A stretch of DNA of 64,000 bases from Microbacterium hominis (GCF_013282805.1 NZ_CP054038.1:1860001-1924000), one strand, 5' to 3'. Shown: positions 8,419 to 16,977, counted from the stretch's first letter. A program made the numbers and translations. Notes: generated from the sequence alone by a model not told the origin.

Positions 8419-9474
8419 ATGCCCACCTCTTTCGTCCCCTCGGAACGCCTGATGCGCGGTGTCATCCGCACGCTGGGCGCCCTCCCCGAACCGGTCCAGC
8501 GCATCATCGCAGGCCGGCCCGTCGTCGTCGACGGCCAACGCCTGTACACCGAAGTGCAGATGGCCCTGCGGCTGCTCAATGCCCTTCCCGGCTCAGATTT
8601 CTCCGACCACCCACTCGACCGCGCCCGTGCGCAGATCGATTCCGAGGCGCGAATCTTCGGCGGATCGATGCCCGTCACCACGGTCGAGGACATCGAGATC
8701 CCGACGCGAGCGGGTTCCGTCCCCGGCCGTCGATATCTCAACGGCCGGGAGGCCGAGGGCACCGTCGTCTACTTCCACGGCGGCGGGTGGGTGCTCGGCA
8801 GCCTCGACTCCGCGGACTCGGTGTGCCGCTTCATCGCCGCCACCAGCGGGCTCGAGGTGATCTCGGTCGACTACCGCCTCGCGCCGGAGCATCCTTTCCC
8901 CGCGGGGGTCGAAGATGCGATCGACAGCTACCTCTGGGTGCGGGAGAACCGACCGAACAGCAGGGTCGCGGTCGCGGGGGACAGCGCCGGAGGCAACCTG
9001 AGCGCGGTCGTGAGCCTTGCGACTGTCGATGACCCTGCCGGCGCCCCCGACTTTCAGCTGCTCTTCTTCCCGGTGACCGACCTCGCCGACAAGCAGCCTT
9101 CGTATCGCCTGTTCTCAGACGGGTATTTCCTCACCGAGAAGCAGATGGACTGGTATCGCGCGCACTACCTCACGAAGCCGGCCGATGCACTCGACCCGTC
9201 TGCATCGCCCCTGCGCGCCGAAGCAGCGGCGCTCACGCAGCTGCCTCCGGCTCACGTCGCCGTCTCCGGCTTCGACGTGCTGCGTGACGAGGGCATCGCA
9301 TACGCCGAACGTCTGAAGGACGCCGGGGTCCCCACGACCCTGCAGGTCGTCGAGGGACACATCCACGCGTTCGTCAACGCGACCGGCGTCGGCCGTCTGA
9401 GTTCGCAGGCGCTCGCCGAGGCGATCGGCTACCTCGTCCGCGGACTCGGCCAGCGCGACCTCACCCGTCCTTGA
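8419..9474 (+). CDS. Alpha/beta hydrolase, hormone-sensitive lipase (HSL) family esterase
   Basis: A 351-residue esterase/acetylhydrolase with the full HSL signature: oxyanion hole HGGGW (residues 120-124), nucleophile elbow GDSAGG (Ser189), acid Asp286 in FDVLRDEG and catalytic His316 in GHIHAF. No signal peptide or membrane segment is present, so it should act in the cytosol. GAGGAAC precedes the ATG as a ribosome site. It is divergent from the VirS-like regulator and the monooxygenase-SDR pair; in the mycobacterial mymA locus an HSL hydrolase (LipR) stands beside the monooxygenase and SDR in the same way. It could hydrolyse the ester made by Baeyer-Villiger chemistry or release the substrate from an acyl ester. 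Confidence 0.92.
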   Translation: MPTSFVPSERLMRGVIRTLGALPEPVQRIIAGRPVVVDGQRLYTEVQMALRLLNALPGSDFSDHPLDRARAQIDSEARIFGGSMPVTTVEDIEIPTRAGSVPGRRYLNGREAEGTVVYFHGGGWVLGSLDSADSVCRFIAATSGLEVISVDYRLAPEHPFPAGVEDAIDSYLWVRENRPNSRVAVAGDSAGGNLSAVVSLATVDDPAGAPDFQLLFFPVTDLADKQPSYRLFSDGYFLTEKQMDWYRAHYLTKPADALDPSASPLRAEAAALTQLPPAHVAVSGFDVLRDEGIAYAERLKDAGVPTTLQVVEGHIHAFVNATGVGRLSSQALAEAIGYLVRGLGQRDLTRP

Positions 9475-9567
9475 CCACGCGCGCGGCGCTGCAGGTCTGA
9501 GGGTTTCGAGGCGCTTCACCGCTCCGCGGGCATTGCGGATCACGCCGCCGTGGGCGATGGTGTGGAC

Positions 9568-10044
9568 ATGGGCGATGTCACCCCGTTCCTCTGGTTCGAC
9601 GCCGATGCCGAGGCCGCGATCGCGTTCTACACCTCGCTGGTGCCGGACTCCGAGGTCGTCACGATCGGGCGCTACCCGGTCGAGATCCCCGGGATGGGCG
9701 GCAAGGTGATGCACGCGCACTTCCGGCTGGGTGGACGCGACTTCCTGGCGATGGATGCCGGGCCGCAGTTCCCGTTCACCGAAGCCGTCTCGATGTACGT
9801 GGCCTGTGCCGACCAGGCCGAGGTCGATCGCTACTGGGACGCCCTCGTGGGCGCCGGCGGCCAGGAGCAGCCCTGCGGCTGGGTCAAGGACAGGTGGGGG
9901 CTCTCGTGGCAGATCATCCCGGACCGCCTCATCGAGCTGATCCGTGACGAGGATCCCGGCCGGTCGCATCGAGCCGTGCAGGCGATGCTCACGATGCACC
10001 GGATCGACATCGCCGCGGTCGAGGCGGCCGCGGACGGGTCGTGA
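9568..10044 (+). CDS. VOC-fold protein of the PhnB-like group
   Basis: A 158-residue single-domain protein of the vicinal-oxygen-chelate superfamily, PhnB/3-demethylubiquinone-methyltransferase-like group. Diagnostic stretches are TPFLWFDADAEAAIAFYTS near the start, the central MHAHFRLGGRDFLAMDAG and the C-terminal WGLSWQIIPDRL. Members of this group rarely have a known reaction. I prefer the ATG at 9568 over an in-frame GTG at 9550 because GATGGT at 9556-9561 stands six bases before it, the leaderless promoter spacing of this window. The last codons overlap the GTG of the next gene (GTGA), so the two are coupled. Confidence 0.85.
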   Translation: MGDVTPFLWFDADAEAAIAFYTSLVPDSEVVTIGRYPVEIPGMGGKVMHAHFRLGGRDFLAMDAGPQFPFTEAVSMYVACADQAEVDRYWDALVGAGGQEQPCGWVKDRWGLSWQIIPDRLIELIRDEDPGRSHRAVQAMLTMHRIDIAAVEAAADGS

Positions 10045-11192
10045 CCGGCGGGACGCGGGCCGCGGCGCTCGCCGCGGCGGCGGCGGTCGCGTTGCTCATC
10101 ACGGGGTGCGCGGGGTCCGGTCCCGGCCCGGCGCCCACCGTCTCCGGACGGCCGACGGCGGCATCCTCGCCGTCCGTCGCACCGGGCAAGGAGGCCTCGT
10201 CGTTCTGGCGCCCCGCGAGCGACCCGATCGCCCTCGCGAGCGGACTCGACACCCCGTGGAGCGTCGTCGCGCTCGCGGGTGGCGGTGCTCTCATCTCCGA
10301 GCGTGACACAGGCGTGATCGTCGAGCTCACCGCGGAAGGCGAGTCGCGGGAGGCGGGCGTGGTCCCGGGCGTGGTCTCGGGCGGCGAGTCGGGCCTTCAC
10401 GGGATCGCCCTCCGCGCAGCGGGCGGCACGGACTGGCTCTACGCCTATCACGGTGCGGCGGGAGACAATCGCGTGGTGCGGGCGCCGCTGAACGGTGCAC
10501 GCGGTGCGCTCGCCCTGGGCGGGTTCGAGCCGGTGATCACCGGGATACCGCGGGCATCGACGCACAACGGCGGCAGGATCGCGTTCGGGCCGGACGACTG
10601 CCTGTACGTGACCACCGGCGACGCTCAGGACCGCGACGCTCCGCAGGACCCGGATTCCCTCGGCGGCAAGATCCTGCGGGCGACACCCGAGGGAGAGCCT
10701 GCTCCGGGAAACCCCTTCGGGTCGCTCGTGTACTCGCGGGGACATCGAAACGTCCAAGGCATAGCCTGGACCGACGACGGGCGGATGTGGGCGAGCGAGT
10801 TCGGCCAGAACACGTGGGACGAGCTCAACCTCATCACGCCGGGCGGCGACTACGGATGGCCGACGGTCGAGGGGCCCTCCGAAGACCCGCGGTTCATCGC
10901 TCCCGTCGCCGCGTGGCCCACGGACCAGGCGAGTCCGAGCGGGATCGCGGCGGTGGGCGGCACGGTCTTCGTGGCGGGCCTGCGCGGCGAGCGACTGTGG
11001 GCGGTCGACACCGCGGAGGGACGAATGGTCGGCGAACCGGCACCCGCCCTGGCCGGACAGGGGCGTCTGCGCGACGTGATCCGCGTCGGCGAGGGGGAGA
11101 TCTGGGTGCTGACCGGCAACACCGACGGCCGAGGCAGTCCCCGCGCGGAGGACGACCTGCTGCTGCGCGTCTCGCTCGCTCCCGAGCCGTGA
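10041..11192 (+). CDS. Lipoprotein of the glucose/sorbosone dehydrogenase (PQQ-type beta-propeller) family
   Basis: A 383-residue exported lipoprotein. The signal peptide ends in a lipobox LITGC (Cys23), followed by a Ser/Pro/Gly-rich linker and a six-bladed beta-propeller of the soluble glucose dehydrogenase/sorbosone dehydrogenase type. Family landmarks are TPWSVVAL, GLHGIAL, HNGGRIAFGPD, the TTGDAQD to LGGKILR block, YSRGHRNVQG and EFGQNTWDELN. The enzymes use pyrroloquinoline quinone or an unidentified cofactor to oxidise sugars outside the membrane; no pqq biosynthesis gene is nearby, so activity is not assured. The GTG start overlaps the stop codon of the VOC gene by four bases. Confidence 0.88.
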   Translation: MTGGTRAAALAAAAAVALLITGCAGSGPGPAPTVSGRPTAASSPSVAPGKEASSFWRPASDPIALASGLDTPWSVVALAGGGALISERDTGVIVELTAEGESREAGVVPGVVSGGESGLHGIALRAAGGTDWLYAYHGAAGDNRVVRAPLNGARGALALGGFEPVITGIPRASTHNGGRIAFGPDDCLYVTTGDAQDRDAPQDPDSLGGKILRATPEGEPAPGNPFGSLVYSRGHRNVQGIAWTDDGRMWASEFGQNTWDELNLITPGGDYGWPTVEGPSEDPRFIAPVAAWPTDQASPSGIAAVGGTVFVAGLRGERLWAVDTAEGRMVGEPAPALAGQGRLRDVIRVGEGEIWVLTGNTDGRGSPRAEDDLLLRVSLAPEP

Positions 11193-11214
11193 GCCGCCTC
11201 CGTCGGCACCCCGC

Positions 11215-11220
11215 TACGGT
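11215..11220 (+). promoter_or_regulatory. Leaderless promoter -10 (metallopeptidase)
   Basis: TACGGT followed by exactly six bases and then the GTG at 11227; the transcript should begin at or next to the start codon. Confidence 0.55.
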
Positions 11221-11226
11221 GAGATC

Positions 11227-12318
11227 GTGAGCACTCAGCCGCGGTGTCCGTACTGCCGCCACTTCGCCTACCTCGACGCGCTCGTCTGCACCTCCTGCGG
11301 GGCAGACCTCGGCTACCACGTGCTCTCCCGCCAGTTCGTCGGACTGCGCGACGGCCGCGCCGAGATCGACGGGCAGACCTGGTACACGTGCTCGAACCGC
11401 GAGTGGGACTGCAACTGGCTGGTCTGGGAGAGCGCACCCGCCGGCCGGTGCTTCTCCTGTCGGCTGACTCGCACGCACCCTCCCGCCGATGACACGATCG
11501 CGCTGGAGAAGCTGGCGAAGGTCGAAGAAGCCAAGCGCCGGCTCATCCTGCAGCTCGCCGACTTCGGTCTTCCGATCGCGCCCTGGGACCTGCAGGCGGG
11601 CGGGCTCGGGTTCGACCTGCTCTCCAGTCTGTCGGAGGGGCGCCGGATCACCATCGGCCATGCGAACGGCATCATCACGATCGACCTGGCCGAGAGTCTG
11701 GACGATCGACGTGAGGCCGTCCGGGTGCGGCTGGGGGAGCCGTATCGCACGGTCCTCGGCCACCTCCGCCACGAGGTCGGTCACTACCTGCAGAACATCG
11801 TCGTAGTCGGTGACGCGCAGTGGGCGCGCTGCCGCGAGCTGTTCGGCGACGAGCGCGCGTCTTATCAGGACGCGTTGAAGCGGCACTACTCGGTGGGGGC
11901 GCCCGCGGACTGGCAGACGGCCTTCATCTCCGAGTACGCGACGATGCACCCGTGGGAGGACTTCGCGGAGACGTTCGCGCACTATCTCCACATCACGGGC
12001 ACGCTCCAGACCGCCGCGGCGATCGGCATCCGCCTCGATGCGCGGGTCACGAATCTGCGCGACACCGACATCGTTCCGCGCAGCGAGTACGAGGATGAAC
12101 CTGTCCAGCGCCTCCTGAACGACTGGGAGTGGATGACGCAGGCCTTCAACAGGATCAACCGTTCGATGGGGTTCGGCGACCTGTACCCCTTCGAGATCTC
12201 ACCCCCGGTGCGCACGAAGCTCGCCTTCATCCACGAGGTCGTCACGGCCGCGCGGGTCAGCCCGCCGGAGCAGCTCCTCCTCGCTGTCCCCGGCATCGGA
12301 CATCCCGCGGGTGCGTAG
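11227..12318 (+). CDS. Putative zinc-binding metallopeptidase with N-terminal zinc ribbons
   Basis: A 363-residue cytosolic protein of the 'putative zinc-binding metallopeptidase' family. The N-terminus carries zinc-ribbon pairs CPYC (7-10) and CTSC (21-24), with a second set of cysteines at about 55, 62, 75 and 78. The catalytic HEVGH (182-186) is followed about 60 residues later by a WEDFAETFAHYLH stretch whose Glu and His can supply the third ligand. The arrangement matches a gluzincin-like fold. The family is common in bacteria but its substrate is not known to me. The GTG start is set by the leaderless -10 box at 11215-11220, since no ribosome site is visible. The TAG stop is part of the next gene's -10 box. 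Confidence 0.85.
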   Translation: MSTQPRCPYCRHFAYLDALVCTSCGADLGYHVLSRQFVGLRDGRAEIDGQTWYTCSNREWDCNWLVWESAPAGRCFSCRLTRTHPPADDTIALEKLAKVEEAKRRLILQLADFGLPIAPWDLQAGGLGFDLLSSLSEGRRITIGHANGIITIDLAESLDDRREAVRVRLGEPYRTVLGHLRHEVGHYLQNIVVVGDAQWARCRELFGDERASYQDALKRHYSVGAPADWQTAFISEYATMHPWEDFAETFAHYLHITGTLQTAAAIGIRLDARVTNLRDTDIVPRSEYEDEPVQRLLNDWEWMTQAFNRINRSMGFGDLYPFEISPPVRTKLAFIHEVVTAARVSPPEQLLLAVPGIGHPAGA

Positions 12319-12321
12319 GCT
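12316..12321 (+). promoter_or_regulatory. Leaderless promoter -10 built on a stop codon (GH3 gene)
   Basis: TAGGCT, six bases, then GTG at 12328. The first three bases are the TAG stop codon of the metallopeptidase gene. Confidence 0.55.
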
Positions 12322-12327
12322 TGTGGC

Positions 12328-13545
12328 GTGATCCGTCGCTGTTCCGCCTCCGCGCTGCTGGTCGCCTGCGGCCTGGTGCTGTCGGGGACCGTGGTCCCCT
12401 CCGCGGCGGCGCGTGCAGCCGAGGCTGTGGCGGCGGGAGCGGACGAATCGACATCGGGCGGTATCGTCGTCGTCGCCGCCGAGGACGACGCGCGTGAGCG
12501 CGCCACGGCCCTGATCTCGGCGATGGATCTGCGGGACATCGCGGCCTCCGTGGTGATGGGACACGTCCCCACGACCGATCCCGCGACCCTGCGCGACTAC
12601 ATGGATTCCACGCGGATCGGCGGATTCATCCTCATGGGGGCGAACATCCCCGCGGACGAGGATGCTCTTCGTGCTGTCACGGCCGCGCTCACGCCGGATC
12701 CGACCCTTCCGCCGCTGCTGGCGATCGACCAGGAAGGCGGCGACGTGTCGCGTCTGCCATGGGATCGGTTCCCCTCGTCGGTGGACCTCAAATCCGCGGA
12801 CCCGGACCAGGTGCGAGCGGCGTTCGCGGGGCGGGCCGCACTCGTGCAGCGCGCGGGCATCGAGGTCAACTTCGGGGTCGTCGCCGACGTCGCGGCCGAC
12901 CCGTCGTCGTTCATCTTCCGTCGCGCGCTCGGGACGAGCGGGCCGGAATCGGCGCGACGCGTCGAGGCCGCGGTCGAGGGGGAGGCGCCCTGGGCGCTGT
13001 CGACCCTCAAGCACTTCCCCGGACACGGTGCCGCCCCCGGAGACTCGCATCAGAGCATCCCGAGCACCTCCCTCACCCGTGCGGAGTGGGACGAGTCCGA
13101 CGGGATGCCGTTCCGGGCCGGCATCGACGCGGGCGCCCCGCTGCTCATGTTCGGCCACCTCGCCTACACGCAGGTCGATGAGCGGCCTGCCTCGCTGTCC
13201 TCGGAATGGCATCGCATCGCGCGCGACGACCTCGGATTCACCGGCGTCGCGATCACGGACGACCTCGGGATGCTGCAGGCCTCCGGGGTCGCGGGCTACT
13301 CCGATCCCGTCGCGAACGCCGTGGCCGCAGTCGCCGCGGGCAACGACATGGTGCTGGCGGTCATGTTCACCGATGCGGGGTCGGCAGGGCGCCTCGTCGA
13401 GGGGATCGTGGCCGCGGTGGAGTCCGGCGTGCTCCCGCAGGAACGGCTCATCGAGGCGGCGGAGCGGGTCATGACGCTGCGCGTCGAGCAGGCGGATGCC
13501 GGATCAGTCCTGCTCCCGTGCGAGGGCTGCACGAGCGCCGGCTGA
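12328..13545 (+). CDS. Exported glycoside hydrolase family 3 protein (NagZ-like beta-N-acetylhexosaminidase)
   Basis: A 405-residue protein with a signal peptide (Ala-rich cleavage region around residue 30) and one GH3 N-terminal TIM-barrel domain. Motifs are AIDQEGGDVSRL (about 132-143), KHFPGHG (228-234), His241 in GDSHQSIP and the nucleophile Asp311 in ITDDLGM. The His-containing loop is the acid/base of NagZ-type hexosaminidases, so removal of N-acetylglucosamine from peptidoglycan fragments or glycans is the best guess. Export points to wall turnover rather than cytosolic recycling. The last 42 bases overlap the end of the convergent gene on the other strand. Confidence 0.9.
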   Translation: MIRRCSASALLVACGLVLSGTVVPSAAARAAEAVAAGADESTSGGIVVVAAEDDARERATALISAMDLRDIAASVVMGHVPTTDPATLRDYMDSTRIGGFILMGANIPADEDALRAVTAALTPDPTLPPLLAIDQEGGDVSRLPWDRFPSSVDLKSADPDQVRAAFAGRAALVQRAGIEVNFGVVADVAADPSSFIFRRALGTSGPESARRVEAAVEGEAPWALSTLKHFPGHGAAPGDSHQSIPSTSLTRAEWDESDGMPFRAGIDAGAPLLMFGHLAYTQVDERPASLSSEWHRIARDDLGFTGVAITDDLGMLQASGVAGYSDPVANAVAAVAAGNDMVLAVMFTDAGSAGRLVEGIVAAVESGVLPQERLIEAAERVMTLRVEQADAGSVLLPCEGCTSAG

Positions 13546-14427
13546 GCCGGTCGCGTCGATGATCTCCAGCAGGCGTGTGCGAAGGATCTGTCCTCGCGCG
13601 GCGAGCGCTCGCTGGCGTCGCACGTACTCCGCCTTGCCTTCGGGCGTCTCGATGGCCACAGGCAGGACACCCCACTCCCGCAGATCGTAGGGCGAGGCCT
13701 CCATGTCGAGGTCGCGGATCGCGCGGGCGTGCACGAACGCATCGAGCAGCAGGTCGCCGGGGACGAGTGGGCCGAGCTTGACGGCCCACTTGTACAGGTC
13801 CATTCCGGCGTGCAGGCATCCCGGCTGCTCTCGGGAGGACTGCGTCTGGCGTGTCAATGGGGATCGGTTGCGCGGCGCCGCGTCGGCGGTGAAGAAGCGG
13901 TAGGCGTCGAAGTGGGTGCAGCGCAGGTCGTGCGCCTCGACGACGTCGTCGGTGCCGCGCTGCCCCAGGCGGAGGGGAATGTCGTGCCGATGCGCCGGCG
14001 CGCGATACACCATCGCCCACTCGTGCAGACCGAAGCAGTCGAATCCGGGCGCGCGTCGCGCGGTCGCACGGACGATGCCGCCGATGTTGGCCAGAAGGGC
14101 GCGCTTCTCGCTCGCGAAGGCGGCGGCATCGACGACCAGCGAGCCGTCGGCCACGCCGGGGGAGTACCAGCGCCAGGTGGCGCGGGGCGTGGCCGCGGCG
14201 TCTGCGAGGGCGACGCCGGGTCCTGGATGCCACCGCCGCAGCACGGCGGGCTTGTACGAGTAGTAGGTGAACAGGAAGTCGTCGACGGGATGCGTGCGGC
14301 CGTGGGAGGCGCGCGCGCGGCGCGCGGCGGTCAGGGCATCGGCCCGCTCGATGTGCGCCTGCTCGCACTCCTGCCACTCTCGGGCCCCGAGAAGCGCCGG
14401 AAGACGCGGAGCGGGGTCGGGAGTCAT
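13504..14427 (-). CDS. Uncharacterised actinobacterial protein, often annotated 3-methyladenine DNA glycosylase
   Basis: A 307-residue cytosolic protein with conserved aromatic stretches (HPVDDFLFTYYSYKP, RRWHPGPG, FGLHEWAMVYR, LHAGMDLYKWAVKLGP, PYDLREWGV). I recall this family as an actinobacterial one labelled 3-methyladenine DNA glycosylase. I see no helix-hairpin-helix or other standard glycosylase motif, so the label is weakly supported. Two ATG codons are adjacent; the second (14427) is chosen because TATCCT on the minus strand lies exactly six bases before it. The neighbour upstream is the DNA-protein-crosslink repair protein SRAP, which fits a DNA-damage role. Its 3' end overlaps the GH3 gene by 42 bases, tail to tail. 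Confidence 0.6.
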   Translation of the reverse strand: MTPDPAPRLPALLGAREWQECEQAHIERADALTAARRARASHGRTHPVDDFLFTYYSYKPAVLRRWHPGPGVALADAAATPRATWRWYSPGVADGSLVVDAAAFASEKRALLANIGGIVRATARRAPGFDCFGLHEWAMVYRAPAHRHDIPLRLGQRGTDDVVEAHDLRCTHFDAYRFFTADAAPRNRSPLTRQTQSSREQPGCLHAGMDLYKWAVKLGPLVPGDLLLDAFVHARAIRDLDMEASPYDLREWGVLPVAIETPEGKAEYVRRQRALAARGQILRTRLLEIIDATGSAGARAALAREQD

Positions 14428-14433
14428 CATTCG

Positions 14434-14439
14434 AGGATA
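14434..14439 (-). promoter_or_regulatory. Leaderless promoter -10 (glycosylase-like gene)
   Basis: Minus-strand TATCCT with six bases to the second of two adjacent ATG codons (14427). This selects the start. Confidence 0.5.
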
Positions 14440-14464
14440 GGTGCGCGCGATGGGAGGACCCTGT

Positions 14465-15175
14465 TCACTCCTCCGGGAGGATGAGGCCGGGGGCATTGTT
14501 GCGCACATTGCCGACCGCCTTCGAGACGACGTGGTCGGCGAGCGTCTCAGCCACCGCGGGCGCGGCATCGATGGCGGCATCGAGGACGTCTCGCACGTTG
14601 TCGGTGGAGGTGTCGAGCCACGCGTCAGCGTGATCGGGATCCATGAAGACCGGCATGCGGTCGTGGATGGAACCGAGGTGACCGATCGCGTCGCGGGTGA
14701 GGATTGTGAAGCTGAGCAGCCACTTCGCCGGATCGTCATCTGCCTTCGCGGGGTCGCGCCACCATTCGTAGAGCCCGGCCATGAACAGCGGGCCGTCATC
14801 GGCGGGATGGATGTAATGCGGGGTCTTGGCCCCGTCGACGTTCTTCCATTCGTAGTAGCCGGAGGTCGGGACGATCGCCCGGCGCTTGGCCAGGGCTCCT
14901 CGGAACATCGGCTTGTCCTCGAGCTCCTCGGAGCGCGCGTTGAAGGCGCGCGCGCCGATCTTGGGATCCTTCGCCCAGGACGGCACCAGTCCCCATCGGG
15001 CGCGCTCGAGGCGTCGGGTCGGGGGGTCGGTCTTCGCCGAGTCGAGCACGACGGCGACCGCGTCGGTCGGCGCGACGTTGAACGAGGCGGCGGGCAGGTC
15101 GTCGCCTTCCACGTCTACGCGCAGCACGCCGACGAGTTCCGAACCGACTTCCGCTACGACGAATCGACCGCACAT
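14465..15175 (-). CDS. SRAP-family abasic-site DNA-protein crosslink protein (YedK/HMCES)
   Basis: A 236-residue SOS-response-associated peptidase. After Met removal Cys2 becomes the N-terminal nucleophile (MCGRF), which forms a thiazolidine crosslink to abasic sites in single-stranded DNA and shields them. The other active-site residues are present: Asn79 in AFNARSEE, Glu109 in SGYYEWK and His171 in the SIHDRMPVF stretch, matching Asn75, Glu105 and His160 of E. coli YedK. Length is normal. The MCGRF start is required by chemistry and is also preceded by a leaderless -10 box at 15182-15187. The gene shares its orientation with the glycosylase-like gene downstream (37-base gap). Confidence 0.95.
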   Translation of the reverse strand: MCGRFVVAEVGSELVGVLRVDVEGDDLPAASFNVAPTDAVAVVLDSAKTDPPTRRLERARWGLVPSWAKDPKIGARAFNARSEELEDKPMFRGALAKRRAIVPTSGYYEWKNVDGAKTPHYIHPADDGPLFMAGLYEWWRDPAKADDDPAKWLLSFTILTRDAIGHLGSIHDRMPVFMDPDHADAWLDTSTDNVRDVLDAAIDAAPAVAETLADHVVSKAVGNVRNNAPGLILPEE

Positions 15176-15181
15176 GGCGCC

Positions 15182-15187
15182 AGCCTA
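15182..15187 (-). promoter_or_regulatory. Leaderless promoter -10 (SRAP gene)
   Basis: Minus-strand TAGGCT, six bases, then the ATG of MCGRF. The start codon is fixed by the catalytic Cys2, which makes this a good calibration case for the leaderless pattern. Confidence 0.65.
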
Positions 15188-15209
15188 CGCGCGGGGTGGG
15201 ACACGAGGA

Positions 15210-16250
15210 TCAGGAGCGCAGGATGCCGACGCTCGCGAGCCGTTCCAGCAGGCCGGCACCGTCGTTCTCGGTGACCCAGGGCACATCGGCGGCGGAGTCG
15301 TGGTCGACCGTGGTGCGACCGCCCGCGAGCACAGCCTCGGCGGGGGAGAGGCGGCGGATCGCGACCGCTGCGACGTTGTCGGGATGCTCCACGGCGAACC
15401 GCGTGTACAGCTCGTCGTCGTGCTGACCGTCATCGCCGATGAGGAGCCATTTCACGCCGGGGAACTCCTGGGCGAGCCGGCGGAGGTTCGTCAGCTTGTG
15501 CTCCTTGCCGCTGCGGAACCACCGGTCGTGGGTGGGACCCCAATCGGTGAGCAGGAACGCGCCGGGCGGGAACAGGTGCCGTTGCAGGAATCTGCTCAGG
15601 GTGGGGGCGATGTTCCAGGCGCCGGTGGACAGATAGATGAGGGGGGACCCGGGGTTCTCCCGCACGAGCCGCTCCGTCAGCACGGCCATTCCGGGGACCG
15701 GCTGCCGCGCGTGCTCGTCAACGACGAAGGAGTTCCACGCCGCGATGAGGGGTCGGGGGAGTGCGGTGACCATGACCGTGTCGTCGACATCGGAGATCAC
15801 CCCGAAGCGGGTGTCGGGCGCGACGGAGAAGGCGCGGGTGCGCACCGGCTGCCCGCCCTCGACCGACATCTCGAACTCGTTCCATCCCGGCTCCAGCTGC
15901 GCCGGGAGTACGGCGTCGATGACCCCGCCGCGGTCGGCGACCACCTCGTGGGTGGTGCCGCCGATCGTGACCGAGACCTGCGCGTAGCCGACCGGAACGG
16001 CCGCGAAGCTGCGCCACCCCCGCACGCTCGCATAGGCGCCGGAGGACCGTTTGGCCGGACGTGGGGGAACGATCAGCACCCGCCCCAGCACGCGCACCCA
16101 TTCGCGTCCGGCGTACCCGGGGAAGGGCGTCACGGTCGGCGTCAGTCCGCGGGCTCGGGCGCGTCGCTCCCGCCAGGAGTGGAAGCGGTATTCCAGGCGC
16201 GCGAGCCATAGCACATCGGCTCCCGGTGAGGCGGCGTCGGCGGCGGGCAT
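15210..16250 (-). CDS. App1-like phosphatidate phosphatase (DUF2183)
   Basis: A 346-residue protein with the App1 catalytic domain of the HAD superfamily. The DVDDT phosphatase motif is at residues 154-158, and SPLIYLSTGAWN and LLTDWGP supply the following family blocks. A GDDGQHDDELY stretch carries the acidic metal-binding motif. The N-terminal ~140 residues form a beta-rich region with a basic start. Yeast App1 removes phosphate from phosphatidate; bacterial homologues have no settled substrate. No signal peptide is seen. The gene lies just downstream of the dedA-type gene (four bases between them), so the pair is probably one operon with a membrane-lipid theme. Confidence 0.85.
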   Translation of the reverse strand: MPAADAASPGADVLWLARLEYRFHSWRERRARARGLTPTVTPFPGYAGREWVRVLGRVLIVPPRPAKRSSGAYASVRGWRSFAAVPVGYAQVSVTIGGTTHEVVADRGGVIDAVLPAQLEPGWNEFEMSVEGGQPVRTRAFSVAPDTRFGVISDVDDTVMVTALPRPLIAAWNSFVVDEHARQPVPGMAVLTERLVRENPGSPLIYLSTGAWNIAPTLSRFLQRHLFPPGAFLLTDWGPTHDRWFRSGKEHKLTNLRRLAQEFPGVKWLLIGDDGQHDDELYTRFAVEHPDNVAAVAIRRLSPAEAVLAGGRTTVDHDSAADVPWVTENDGAGLLERLASVGILRS

Positions 16251-16254
16251 TGCC

Positions 16255-16947
16255 TCAGTCTTTCACGTCACCGCCGGCCGCAACGTCCGCACCGGGTTCG
16301 ATCGCGTCCTCGTGGTGCATGTGCTTGTGCTCGATGCGCTGGATCAGCTTCTTGGCGGCGAGTGCGAGCACCAGGAAGGCCACGATCACGCCGACGAAGA
16401 GGTACCCGGCGGAGTGGAGCGTGTCGGCGAGCTCCCGATACCCGGTGGCGGCGGCAGCGGCGACCGACACGTAGGCGGTCGACCACAGGATGCACGCGGG
16501 CAGTGTCCACGCGAGGAATCGGCGATAGGGGTAGTGGCTCATGCCGACGGTGAGGGGCACCAGGGAGTGGAAGACCGGCAGGAAGCGCGACAGGAAGATC
16601 GCGGGACCGCCGCGGCGCGCGAGGTAGCGCTCCGACCGCGCCCAGTTCGCCTCGCCGATCCTGCGACCGAGCCGTGATGCCCGGATGTGCGGGCCGAGGA
16701 TGCGGCCGAGCCAGAATCCGATGCTCTCCCCGAGCAGTGCGCCGATCACGACCACCACCCCCAGCACGACGCCCTCCAGCGGCGAGGCGACGGCCGTGCC
16801 CGCCACGATGACGATGGTGTCGCCCGGGACGATGAGGCCGATCAGCACGCTCGTCTCCAGCATGATCGCGAGCCCGGCGAGCAGGGTCCGCAACACGGGA
16901 TCGACGGCCTGCACCGCGTCGAGCAGCCAGGTGAGCACCTCGTTCAC
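16255..16947 (-). CDS. DedA family membrane protein
   Basis: A 230-residue polytopic membrane protein with the DedA/SNARE-associated core: an amphipathic re-entrant stretch ending in GLIVPGDT, the conserved Gly/Arg motif FLSRFLPVFHSLVPLTVGMSHYP split around residue 120-142, and a C-terminal helix pair with a His-rich tail (HKHMHHED). DedA proteins recycle undecaprenyl phosphate or other lipid carriers across the membrane and maintain envelope integrity. The GTG at 16947 is chosen because the product begins at the usual place and minus-strand TAGGCT lies seven bases before it. Longer frames upstream are antisense to pabB and not credible. Confidence 0.92.
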   Translation of the reverse strand: MNEVLTWLLDAVQAVDPVLRTLLAGLAIMLETSVLIGLIVPGDTIVIVAGTAVASPLEGVVLGVVVVIGALLGESIGFWLGRILGPHIRASRLGRRIGEANWARSERYLARRGGPAIFLSRFLPVFHSLVPLTVGMSHYPYRRFLAWTLPACILWSTAYVSVAAAAATGYRELADTLHSAGYLFVGVIVAFLVLALAAKKLIQRIEHKHMHHEDAIEPGADVAAGGDVKD

Positions 16948-16954
16948 GCCGGAA

Positions 16955-16960
16955 AGCCTA
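16955..16960 (-). promoter_or_regulatory. Leaderless promoter -10 (dedA-type gene)
   Basis: Minus-strand TAGGCT with seven bases to GTG 16947. It stands back to back with the pabB -10 box at 16978-16983, leaving only 42 bases between the two start codons. Confidence 0.55.
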
Positions 16961-16977
16961 GAGGGTCGGCCGGGCTC

